This document shows positions 17,471 to 24,708 of a stretch of DNA of 64,000 nucleotides, one piece after another; positions within the stretch are counted from its first letter, which is position 1; each line of letters starts with the position of its first letter. A program made the position numbers and the translations under genes. The notes beneath the pieces are model-generated. The model saw only the letters and a program-made list of their open reading frames with translations, searched no databases and was not told the origin of the DNA. The stretch is from Kaistella flava (ex Peng et al. 2021) (lineage in GTDB: Bacteria; Bacteroidota; Bacteroidia; Flavobacteriales; Weeksellaceae). The stretch covers positions 2,852,001 through 2,916,000 of the forward strand of contig NZ_CP040442.1 of the NCBI RefSeq assembly GCF_015191005.1, in the 5' to 3' direction.

Positions 17471-19234
17471 ATGTCGGATATTATAAAACTTTTGCCAGAT
17501 CATGTTGCCAACCAAATCGCCGCTGGTGAAGTGGTGCAGCGACCTGCTTCTATCGTAAAAGAATTAGTGGAAAACTCCATCGATGCTGGTGCTACAAAAA
17601 TTGAACTGATTATTCGCGACGCCGGAAGAAACTTGATTCAGGTCGTGGATAATGGAAGTGGCATGAGTGAAACCGACGCAAGATTAGCGTTCGAAAGACA
17701 CGCAACTTCCAAAATTAGTACGACGGATGATATTTTCAGAATTTCTACCAAAGGATTTCGTGGTGAAGCTTTGGCTTCCATCGCGGCAGTGGCAGAAGTA
17801 GAATTGAAAACCAAAACGGCAGATGCTAAAATTGGGACCAATATTTATATTGAAGGCGGTGGATTTCAATTTCAAGAACCGATTCAAACAACGGAAGGTT
17901 CAAACTTTTCCGTGAAGAATTTGTTTTATAATGTTCCAGCGAGAAGAAAATTTTTAAAGAATAATAATATAGAATTTCGTCATATTATTGATGAATTTCA
18001 ACGCGTTGCTTTGGCGCACGAAAATCTTGATTTTGAACTTTTCCATAATGATGATATTGTTTTCAGATTACGGAAAGGCAGTTTGCTACAAAGAATCGTA
18101 GATGTTTTCGGACGAAAGTTGCAGCCACTTCTTATTCCTATTAAAGAAGATTTAGGTTGGATTCAACTCAATGGATTTGTTGCAAAACCAGAAGGCGCAA
18201 AAAAGACCAGAGGCGAACAGTTTTTCTTTGTTAACGGTAGATATTTCAGAAGTCCTTATTTTAATAAAGCAGTTCAGGAAGCTTTTGATGGCTTGCTTTT
18301 GCCAGGATATATTCCGACCTTTTTCTTATTTTTAGAATTGGATCCGGCGAAAGTCGATGTGAATATTCATCCACAAAAAACGGAAGTTAAATTTGAAGAT
18401 GATAATTTAATTTTTGCGTTGGTTCGTTCGACGATTAAAAGATCTTTGGGCATTTACAATGTTTCCCCGAGTTTAGATTTTGAACGTGATTCTGGAATGG
18501 ATGCTTTTTTAAATCAGACAAAAAGCACGAGCGGTAGTTTTAAAGTTCCTGAAATTGTAGTCGATCGTGATTATAATCCTTTCCGTGAAGAAACCGTCTC
18601 GCCTGGTGAAAAGATTGCGATGGCAGAAATGTATCAACAAAATATTCAGGCAGAACCTTCGAAAATTAACTTGTTTGAAGATGAAGATTTCGATGAGGAT
18701 TTAATGCGTCTTCCCAATGGATATTGGCTTTTTAATAAAAACGGAAAAACATTAATGCTCGACTTAGGCAGAATGCATCGCTTGATTGTTAGTGAAAGAA
18801 ATGCCAAGAAAAAACGAACTAATGAAAAGCATACGCTTCTTTTTTCGCTGGAATATCACATGAATGAAATCGAGAAAAACAAGTTCCGATCCATTAAAAA
18901 ATATTTGCCAGAATTAGGTTTTGAAATGATTATTGCGAATGATAATGTTTTGAGAATCGATGCGGTGCCACAAGGTTTAAAAGAAACTCAGGTCATGAAG
19001 TTCCTCGAAAATCTTTTTGAAATATTAGAGTATCGCACTGAAGATGAATTTCTCGACTTTTATAATGGTCAATGGAATAAAATTCAAAGCAAATCGCGTT
19101 TTGATTTCTTATATAAAATGGATGCTGAGCAGGTGATTAAAGATTTCACTTTATTAGGTTTTCCAGAATTCTTACCATCGGGGAAAAGATGTTTTATCGA
19201 CATTCCTTTAGATGACTTAAAAAATAAATTTTAA
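17471..19234 (+). CDS. mutL: DNA mismatch repair protein MutL, apparently without endonuclease motifs
   Basis: The N-terminal GHKL ATPase is intact: N-S-I-D-A-G-A, D-N-G-S-G-M, and the R-H-A-T-S-K-I then T-K-G-F-R-G-E-A-L lid motif lie within the first 110 residues, and V-N-I-H-P-Q-K-T-E-V-K-F near 300 ends the transducer domain. The C-terminal dimerisation domain is present but unusual. Where endonuclease-type MutL has D-Q-H-A-x2-E-x4-E, this protein has D-L-G-R-M-H-R-L-I-V-S-E-R (431-443). Where C-P-H-G-R-P is expected it has L-P-S-G-K-R (568-573). The protein is 587 aa, somewhat short. It leads an apparent operon with a rhomboid protease (four-base gap) and an EEP hydrolase. Confidence 0.93.
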   Translation: MSDIIKLLPDHVANQIAAGEVVQRPASIVKELVENSIDAGATKIELIIRDAGRNLIQVVDNGSGMSETDARLAFERHATSKISTTDDIFRISTKGFRGEALASIAAVAEVELKTKTADAKIGTNIYIEGGGFQFQEPIQTTEGSNFSVKNLFYNVPARRKFLKNNNIEFRHIIDEFQRVALAHENLDFELFHNDDIVFRLRKGSLLQRIVDVFGRKLQPLLIPIKEDLGWIQLNGFVAKPEGAKKTRGEQFFFVNGRYFRSPYFNKAVQEAFDGLLLPGYIPTFFLFLELDPAKVDVNIHPQKTEVKFEDDNLIFALVRSTIKRSLGIYNVSPSLDFERDSGMDAFLNQTKSTSGSFKVPEIVVDRDYNPFREETVSPGEKIAMAEMYQQNIQAEPSKINLFEDEDFDEDLMRLPNGYWLFNKNGKTLMLDLGRMHRLIVSERNAKKKRTNEKHTLLFSLEYHMNEIEKNKFRSIKKYLPELGFEMIIANDNVLRIDAVPQGLKETQVMKFLENLFEILEYRTEDEFLDFYNGQWNKIQSKSRFDFLYKMDAEQVIKDFTLLGFPEFLPSGKRCFIDIPLDDLKNKF

Positions 19235-19238
19235 AATT

Positions 19239-19880
19239 ATGTTTCCAAGACTAACACCGATTACGAAAAATATCATCATTCTGAATGTCATCTTTTATTT
19301 GGCGTCCAATTTCATTATGTTTCCAAAACTGTATGAAATGTTTTCAGTGTATTACATTGCTTCCCCTAACTTTAAGGTTTGGCAAATCATCACACATATG
19401 TTCATGCACGCGCCCTTAGGACAAGGAATTGGATTAACTCACATTCTTTTTAATATGTTGACACTGATGAGTTTTGGGCCAGTTTTAGAACAGGTTGTAG
19501 GCGATCGAAAATATATCATTTTATATTTTGCCAGCGGAATTGGTGCTTATTTTCTAAACTGCGGTTGGAATTATGTTGAGATTTTGCAAGGTGCTAATGT
19601 GATGCAAATTTATTCAACGCCGATGCTGGGTGCTTCAGGTGCTATTTTCGGTGTTGTAGCAGCGTTTTCTACCATGTTCCCAGATTCAAAACTGTACTTT
19701 ATGTTTATTCCATTTGGGATTAAAGCCAAGTATTTATTACCGGCAATTATCGTGATTTCATTGTATTTAGGTTTCAGTGGATCGATGGGAGATATCGCCC
19801 ATTTTGCCCATATTGGTGGCGCGTTGGTAGGATATTTATTAGCGAGAAAATGGAAGAACGATCAATATCGAATTAATTAA
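19239..19880 (+). CDS. Rhomboid family intramembrane serine protease
   Basis: A 213-residue polytopic membrane protein with about six hydrophobic segments. The catalytic dyad is visible: the serine in G-A-S-G (S133) and the histidine in A-H-F-A-H-I-G-G (most likely H191). Upstream, H-M-F-M-H and H-I-L-F-N-M correspond to the conserved helix 2 region of rhomboids. These enzymes cleave transmembrane helices inside the bilayer. Four bases separate it from mutL and eleven from the following EEP gene, so translation is likely coupled. The substrate is not predictable. Confidence 0.93.
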   Translation: MFPRLTPITKNIIILNVIFYLASNFIMFPKLYEMFSVYYIASPNFKVWQIITHMFMHAPLGQGIGLTHILFNMLTLMSFGPVLEQVVGDRKYIILYFASGIGAYFLNCGWNYVEILQGANVMQIYSTPMLGASGAIFGVVAAFSTMFPDSKLYFMFIPFGIKAKYLLPAIIVISLYLGFSGSMGDIAHFAHIGGALVGYLLARKWKNDQYRIN

Positions 19881-19891
19881 GAAACATCTTT

Positions 19892-20869
19892 GTGAAAATT
19901 TTCAGATTTGGTTTAGTTCTCATTCATTTGTGCATCATTGTTTTGCTAGGCGGAACGGTACTAAATGATTACGTTGCTCCTGTAGTATTTCCCTACTTAA
20001 ATCTGCTTTCTTTGGCATTTGCGCCCTTAATGATTTTGAATATCATCTTTTGTCTTTTATGGATTGTATTATGGAAGAAGCGAGCGTTTTTTTTCATTGC
20101 AATTACATTAATGATGATAATGCCTATTCGAAGGTGGGTGAATTGGACCTCTAAAGTTTCTGAAAAGCCGAATCTGAAGATGGTGACGATGAATGTGAAA
20201 TTCAGTACTTTTGGAAAGGATGAAATAGATGAATACCTGAAGAAAACTAATGCAGATATTATTTTGACACAAGAGTGCAGGCAAGGTTTTGATGTTCCGG
20301 GCTACGACTATAGAGTAAATAATTTAGAAATTGTCGCTCTAAATTCGAAGACAGAAATCATCAAACAAGAAAAGCTCGCGACCTTTAGTAATGGTAATGC
20401 TTTCTATGCCGACATTAAATTTAATGGAAAAATCATCAGAGTCGTCAATCTTTATCTGAATCCATTTTCTTTCGATAAACAGATGGTAAAGCCTGTTGAA
20501 GATTTACAGGAAAACAAAACCAAAGTAAAAGATATTATAAGAAAGTTAGTTCCAACTTTTAAAATTCATCAGAAAGAAATTGTAGATATTCGAAAAGCGA
20601 TTGACAATTCTCCGTATCCTGTAATTTTGGCGGGCGACTTTAATTCTGTTCCTAATTCTTACGAGTATTATCATTTGGGGAAAGGTTTGACTGATGCTTT
20701 TGTAGAAGTTGGACGAGGGAGTTCAACCAGTTTTCATGATTACAAATTTCCGATTAGAATTGATTATATCTTTACTTCAAAAGAAATTAAACCCATTAGT
20801 TATCGCGTCGACCGTTCGGTAAAACTTTCAGATCACTTTCCGGTGATTGCTGAATTTAAAATTGATTAA
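19892..20869 (+). CDS. Endonuclease/exonuclease/phosphatase (EEP) family protein, membrane-anchored
   Basis: Two or three N-terminal hydrophobic segments (about residues 5-25, 33-58 and 62-75) are followed by an EEP catalytic domain. Visible family residues include M-N-V-K-F, the Glu in T-Q-E-C, the block A-G-D-F-N-S-V-P near 250, D-Y-I-F-T and the C-terminal S-D-H-F-P-V. The catalytic domain probably faces the periplasm. EEP enzymes of this type hydrolyse nucleic acids or phosphoesters of lipids; the substrate cannot be told. It uses a GTG start, and the next gene begins one base after its stop. Confidence 0.88.
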   Translation: MKIFRFGLVLIHLCIIVLLGGTVLNDYVAPVVFPYLNLLSLAFAPLMILNIIFCLLWIVLWKKRAFFFIAITLMMIMPIRRWVNWTSKVSEKPNLKMVTMNVKFSTFGKDEIDEYLKKTNADIILTQECRQGFDVPGYDYRVNNLEIVALNSKTEIIKQEKLATFSNGNAFYADIKFNGKIIRVVNLYLNPFSFDKQMVKPVEDLQENKTKVKDIIRKLVPTFKIHQKEIVDIRKAIDNSPYPVILAGDFNSVPNSYEYYHLGKGLTDAFVEVGRGSSTSFHDYKFPIRIDYIFTSKEIKPISYRVDRSVKLSDHFPVIAEFKID

Positions 20870-20870
20870 A

Positions 20871-21224
20871 ATGAAAAGTACATCTGTTATATTAATTCTT
20901 TTATTCCTTATTTCTTGTGGGAAGAACGCAGACAAACAAGCTTTTACTGCGGAGGAAAACAATTCTGTTGCGCCTTATGACACCATCGCTATTGATTCAT
21001 TTTCTCAAGGTGCTATTTCTGTTGATATCGCCAGAAAGATTAAAATGTCGTCTTTGAAATATCAGGATTCTTTAAAACAAGTGAAACTTAAAAACGAAGA
21101 AGAACAGTTACTCAAAAAAGCCAAAGAAGAGAAATTGGCTGCGGAAAATAAAGTTAAGACAGATCTTGATAAAGCGAAAGCTTCGTCTGCAAGTCCTAAA
21201 ACGGACCTGCCAATAAATCAATAA
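20871..21224 (+). CDS. Small lipoprotein, unknown function
   Basis: The start is at 20871, directly after the EEP stop. An ATG eight codons upstream would disrupt the signal peptide. The 117-residue product has a lipoprotein signal with L-I-S-C (Cys at about 17), an Asn/Asp/Ser-rich linker, and a Lys/Glu/Ala-rich C-terminal helix (about 65-105) likely to form a coiled coil. No family recognised. Probably anchored to the outer membrane or periplasmic side. It is the last gene of the mutL-led run. Confidence 0.75.
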   Translation: MKSTSVILILLFLISCGKNADKQAFTAEENNSVAPYDTIAIDSFSQGAISVDIARKIKMSSLKYQDSLKQVKLKNEEEQLLKKAKEEKLAAENKVKTDLDKAKASSASPKTDLPINQ

Positions 21225-21263
21225 TTTTATTTAAATTTGAAATAAGCTTAAATACAATTTATT

Positions 21264-21608
21264 ATGAAAAAACATTTTTTATTAGCAGCAGTTATTTCTT
21301 TGGGATTAATGAGCTGTAAAAAATCAGAAGTAAGAGTTGAAACGACAGAGAATCCAAATGGAACGGTAACGACTACAACAACTGAAAAAGAACATACTAC
21401 CACCGTAGATTCTGCAAAGATTAATGCCACCGTTGATCAGGCAAAAGTAAAACTGGACGAAGCTGGAAATAAAATAGATACGGCCGTTGATGATGCTGGC
21501 CATACATTAAAACGAGCTGGCGAAGATGTAAAAGCTGCTGCTGCCAAAGGAGCTGAAAAAGTGGAAAAAGGAGCGGAGAAAATAAAAGAAGATTTAAAGA
21601 AAAAATAG
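21264..21608 (+). CDS. Small lipoprotein with amphipathic alanine/lysine repeats
   Basis: A 114-residue lipoprotein: signal M-K-K-H-F-L-L-A-A-V with lipobox G-L-M-S-C. After a Thr-rich segment (T-T-T-T-T-E-K-E) the C-terminal half shows approximate 11-residue amphipathic repeats built from V-D-x-A, G-A-E-K-V-E-K and G-A-E-K-I-K-E-D, similar in style to LEA or apolipoprotein-like stress proteins. This suggests a helical surface-binding protein in the periplasm. It has its own terminator. Similarity to LEA proteins is by composition only. Confidence 0.75.
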   Translation: MKKHFLLAAVISLGLMSCKKSEVRVETTENPNGTVTTTTTEKEHTTTVDSAKINATVDQAKVKLDEAGNKIDTAVDDAGHTLKRAGEDVKAAAAKGAEKVEKGAEKIKEDLKKK

Positions 21609-21612
21609 TTCA

Positions 21613-21641
21613 AAATCTGCTGTAATTCAGCAGATTTTTTT
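21613..21641. terminator. Bidirectional terminator between the lipoprotein and GH3 genes
   Basis: Perfect arms aaatctgctg (21613-21622) and cagcagattt (21628-21637), five-base loop, T-run on the + side. The GH3 gene converges from the other side. Confidence 0.85.
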
Positions 21642-23154
21642 ATTGATTCATCTTTAATAATGGTTCGATATATTCACGATCATTGCTTAATCTAGGTACT
21701 TTATTTTGACCACCAAGTTTACCTCTTTCAGACATCCAATTATAGAAGAGATGAGGTTTTGCAACATGAATAATCGGTTTTTTTAAGGTAATATCATTGT
21801 ATCTTTTCGCTTCGTAATCTGAATTTACAGATTTTAAATGATTGTCGAAAACGTCGGCAAATCTCTCTAAATCAGCCGGATGTTGAGTGAATTCGAAAAT
21901 CCATTCATGCGCTCCACTTTCGCCTTGCTGCATAAAAACCGGTGCGCCAGTGAAATCCAAAATCGAGGAATCTGTTGCTTCGCATGCTTTTGAAAGTGCC
22001 GTTTCTACATTATCGATCATGAGTTCTTCGCCGAAAGCATTGATATAATGTTTCGTTCTTCCAGACACTTTAATTCTGAAAGGTTGCAACGAGGTAAATC
22101 GAACAGTATCGCCAATTAAATATCTCCAAAGTCCGCTATTCGTAGTAATTACCATCGCGTAATTTTTACCGATTTCAACTTCTTGCAAAGGAATTGCCAC
22201 TAAATTATCTAGGTCAAATTGATCCATTGGGATAAACTCATAGAAAATCCCGTAATCTAACATCAGCAACATTTCGTCACTTCCGTACTGATCCTGAATT
22301 GCAAAGAAGCCTTCAGAAGCATTATAAATTTCGTAGTAATTAATATCTTTTCCGATCAGTTTTTTGTATTGCTCGCGATAAGGTTTAAAACTAATTCCAC
22401 CGTGGAAAAAGACTTCCAGATTTGGCCATAATTCTGAAATGTTTTCATGGCCTTTTTCTATTAAAATTCTTTGGAGTAAAACCATCATCCAACTTGGTAC
22501 GCCGGTTAAACTGCCAACTTCTTCATTGGTGACTTCAGAAACAATTGCATTTAATTTTGTTTCCCATTCTGACATCAACGAAACTTTTTTGCTTGGAGTG
22601 GTTGTAATCTCTACCCAGAAAGGGAGATTATCAATTAAGATGGCAGAAAGATCTCCAAATTTGGTATTGAAGTTTTCATAGAAATCAGCGCTTCCGCCTA
22701 ATCTTAAATTCTTATTGATGAAAAGCTGATTGTCAGGATGATTGTTGGCGTAAATAGATACCAAATCTTTACCTGCCTTCATGTGGCATAATTCTAAACT
22801 TTCATCGGTGATTGGAATGAACTTGCTTTTAGCATTTGTTGTTCCAGATGATTTAGCAAAGTTTTTCACTAAACCTGGCCAGAAAACATCTCGCTGACCT
22901 TGTCTTGCTTTTTCAATAAAAGGTTCGAAATCTTCATAAGTAACAATGGGAACATTCTTGGTAAAATCTTCATAACTCGAAATCGAGCTGAATCCGTAAA
23001 TTTTTCCGTAATCGGTATTTTCGGCGTAGTAGAGTTGAGAAAAGAGCACCCCGTTTTGGGTTTCAATCGGACGGTCCATAAAATTCTGAATCTGGTCAAT
23101 CCGTTGTCGAATAAACCAATTAACCACCGTATTGAAAAGTGCTTTCGTTGCCAT
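21640..23154 (-). CDS. GH3 auxin-responsive promoter family protein (acyl-adenylating/amidosynthetase fold)
   Basis: The 504-residue protein belongs to the GH3 family, whose plant members join amino acids to hormones through an acyl-adenylate. The adenylation motif is visible as S-S-G-T-T-N-A-K-S-K-F-I-P-I (about residues 90-103), followed by a D-Y-G-I-F-Y-E-F block near 300 and Y-R-x-Y-L-I-G-D-T-V-R-F-like text around 345-355. Bacteroidota commonly carry one copy; its substrate there is not established as far as I know. It is a soluble cytoplasmic enzyme, a single gene with a -7 box only five bases before its ATG. Confidence 0.9.
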   Translation of the reverse strand: MATKALFNTVVNWFIRQRIDQIQNFMDRPIETQNGVLFSQLYYAENTDYGKIYGFSSISSYEDFTKNVPIVTYEDFEPFIEKARQGQRDVFWPGLVKNFAKSSGTTNAKSKFIPITDESLELCHMKAGKDLVSIYANNHPDNQLFINKNLRLGGSADFYENFNTKFGDLSAILIDNLPFWVEITTTPSKKVSLMSEWETKLNAIVSEVTNEEVGSLTGVPSWMMVLLQRILIEKGHENISELWPNLEVFFHGGISFKPYREQYKKLIGKDINYYEIYNASEGFFAIQDQYGSDEMLLMLDYGIFYEFIPMDQFDLDNLVAIPLQEVEIGKNYAMVITTNSGLWRYLIGDTVRFTSLQPFRIKVSGRTKHYINAFGEELMIDNVETALSKACEATDSSILDFTGAPVFMQQGESGAHEWIFEFTQHPADLERFADVFDNHLKSVNSDYEAKRYNDITLKKPIIHVAKPHLFYNWMSERGKLGGQNKVPRLSNDREYIEPLLKMNQ

Positions 23155-23159
23155 ATAGA

Positions 23160-23167
23160 CAAATATA
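23160..23167 (-). promoter_or_regulatory. Candidate -7 box for the GH3 gene, abutting the start codon
   Basis: On the minus strand this reads tatatttg, an exact TAnnTTTG, with only five bases before the ATG. If used, the mRNA would have almost no leader. Confidence 0.45.
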
Positions 23168-23493
23168 ATATTTTTCTGCTAAAAGGGAGCTAGGTTATTA
23201 TTTATTGAATAACTTATAATTAAATAGTTTTGGTGTAACACTTTATTAATGAGTATTTTTTTCGTTAAATGGTCTGCTATTTCTTGAAATAGAGTGTATT
23301 ATAAAAATCAATATCAATTATTCAGCATAAATTTAAATTTGTACAAACTTGTACTTTATTGGTATTATTAAAATGACCACATTTGCAAACGGTAAACAGA
23401 GAACAGCTTTTAATTATTTCCTAACACATAAGAGCAAAAAGCTATTTCAAAATCTTAGAAACACACAAATTTATATAGAGGGATTCTTCCCAC
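23168..23493. other. Intergenic region without genes between GH3 and the bacilliredoxin terminator
   Basis: Very AT-rich. No coding-like frame; the ATG frame starting in 23349 is broken in composition and overlaps a terminator. One near-perfect palindrome, gtacaaacttgtac at 23341-23354 (arms of six), is the only structure seen and could be an operator, but it is about 190 bases from the GH3 start. Confidence 0.4.
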
Positions 23494-23526
23494 AAAAAAA
23501 ATTCCGCTTTTTAAAAAGCGGAATTT
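23494..23526 (-). terminator. Terminator of the bacilliredoxin gene
   Basis: A 28-base perfect palindrome (arms 23499-23512 and 23513-23526) with a run of seven A on the + strand, i.e. a U-run for minus-strand transcripts. Confidence 0.88.
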
Positions 23527-23549
23527 CTATTTTAACTAAAGGTTTAGTT

Positions 23550-23960
23550 TTAGCAATATTCTTCGTAAGCACCTTGCAAGTTAGCAGCAATTGCTCCGGC
23601 AGGATTTCCTTCGATATGGTGTCTTTCTAGCATGTGAACCAATTCACCATCTTTGAAAAGAGCGATACATGGAGAACTTGGTGGGAATGGTGCCAAAAAT
23701 TTACGCGCTTCGTCAACCGCTTCTTTATCATAACCTGCAAAAACAGTTACAAGATTCGCTGGTTTTTTATCTCCTGTAAGAGAGAAAACTGCACCTGGTC
23801 TTGCTGCACCTGCTGCACAACCACAAACTGAGTTGATCATTAATAATGTGGTACCTTCTTTTTTAAGCGCTTGGTTTACTGCTTCAGCAGAGGTTAAGTC
23901 TTGAAACCCTTTATCGGTTAGTTCATGCTTCATTGGCATTACTAAGTCATCTGGATACAT
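23550..23960 (-). CDS. Bacilliredoxin, BrxA/BrxB (YphP/YqiW) family
   Basis: The 136-residue protein contains the family active site C-G-C at residues 46-48 in S-V-C-G-C-A-A-G-A-A-R-P, on a thioredoxin-like fold. In Bacillus, where bacillithiol is present, such proteins remove bacillithiol from mixed disulfides; several Bacteroidota are thought to make bacillithiol too. It is cytoplasmic and transcribed alone. The start gives the normal N-terminus M-Y-P-D-D-L-V-M-P-M. Confidence 0.92.
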   Translation of the reverse strand: MYPDDLVMPMKHELTDKGFQDLTSAEAVNQALKKEGTTLLMINSVCGCAAGAARPGAVFSLTGDKKPANLVTVFAGYDKEAVDEARKFLAPFPPSSPCIALFKDGELVHMLERHHIEGNPAGAIAANLQGAYEEYC

Positions 23961-24009
23961 ATTGTATGTTTTTAAAAATTGAACTTTTATTTAGAACGAT
24001 TCTGATTTG

Positions 24010-24017
24010 CAAATTTA
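24010..24017 (-). promoter_or_regulatory. Candidate -7 box for the bacilliredoxin gene
   Basis: Minus strand reads taaatttg, an exact TAnnTTTG, about 49 bases before the ATG. Confidence 0.4.
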
Positions 24018-24097
24018 AGTATTATTAATCAGACTACTTCAATTGTATTTTCATCAAAACCATTCCATCTTCTAAAGTACGACTTTTTGTCCACAAA

Positions 24098-24125
24098 AAA
24101 CCCGAAACATAAATGCTCCGGGTTT
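24098..24125 (-). terminator. Terminator of the yqeY-like gene
   Basis: Arms aaacccg and cgggttt with an inner cat/atg pair, and A-run on the + strand side giving a U-run for minus transcripts. Confidence 0.75.
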
Positions 24126-24166
24126 CAATCAAATCGATATGCAAAGGTTGTATATCCTAACTCATC

Positions 24167-24613
24167 TTAAGAAAGTAATTTTTTCGCCATGTCGGAAATA
24201 CTTTTTCCGTCGCTCTTTCCGGCAAGTGCTTTACCTGCCATTCCCATTACTTTTCCTAAATCTTTAGCGCTGGTTGCGCCCGTTTCTGCGATGATGTCTT
24301 TCATCGCTGCTTCCAGTTCTTCACTGGTCATTTGCTGCGGTAAATACTTTTCAATGACTTTGCTCTGTGCTTCTTCAACTTCGGCAAGATCGCCTCTGTT
24401 TTGAGCCACAAACTGGTCATAAGAATCTTTTCGCTGTTTAATCATTCTTTGTAAAATTGCAATTTCCTGCTCAGCAGAAACCTCTGCTCCTTTTGCTTCT
24501 GTTTTCAACAGTAGGATTTGAGATTTTACTGCACGCAAAGCGTCTAAGGCAACTTTATCTTTTGCTCGCATCGCGTCTTTAATCGCGTCGCTGATGATGA
24601 TTTCTAAACTCAT
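24167..24613 (-). CDS. GatB/YqeY domain-containing protein
   Basis: The 148-residue helical protein matches the YqeY family: start M-S-L-E-I-I-I-S-D-A-I-K-D-A-M-R-A-K, the block L-D-A-L-R-A-V-K-S-Q-I, K-Y-L-P-Q-Q-M and the C-terminal G-K-V-M-G-M-A-G-K-A-L-A-G-K. The domain is homologous to the C-terminal tRNA-binding tail of GatB, and a role in tRNA-dependent amidation is suspected but unproven. It lies 95 bases downstream of ftsZ on the same strand and may be the last gene of the division cluster transcript. Confidence 0.9.
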   Translation of the reverse strand: MSLEIIISDAIKDAMRAKDKVALDALRAVKSQILLLKTEAKGAEVSAEQEIAILQRMIKQRKDSYDQFVAQNRGDLAEVEEAQSKVIEKYLPQQMTSEELEAAMKDIIAETGATSAKDLGKVMGMAGKALAGKSDGKSISDMAKKLLS

Positions 24614-24708
24614 ATTTTTTTAGTGTAACAATAAAACAATGTATCAATTTACCAATTTGTAGGACTATTTTCCATATTGGTAAACTAGAGCATCGTTCCA
24701 TTAAATTA

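Noticed and set aside
23349..23630. 93-codon ORF on the + strand
   Set aside because: It runs through a perfect terminator palindrome and into the antisense of the bacilliredoxin gene.
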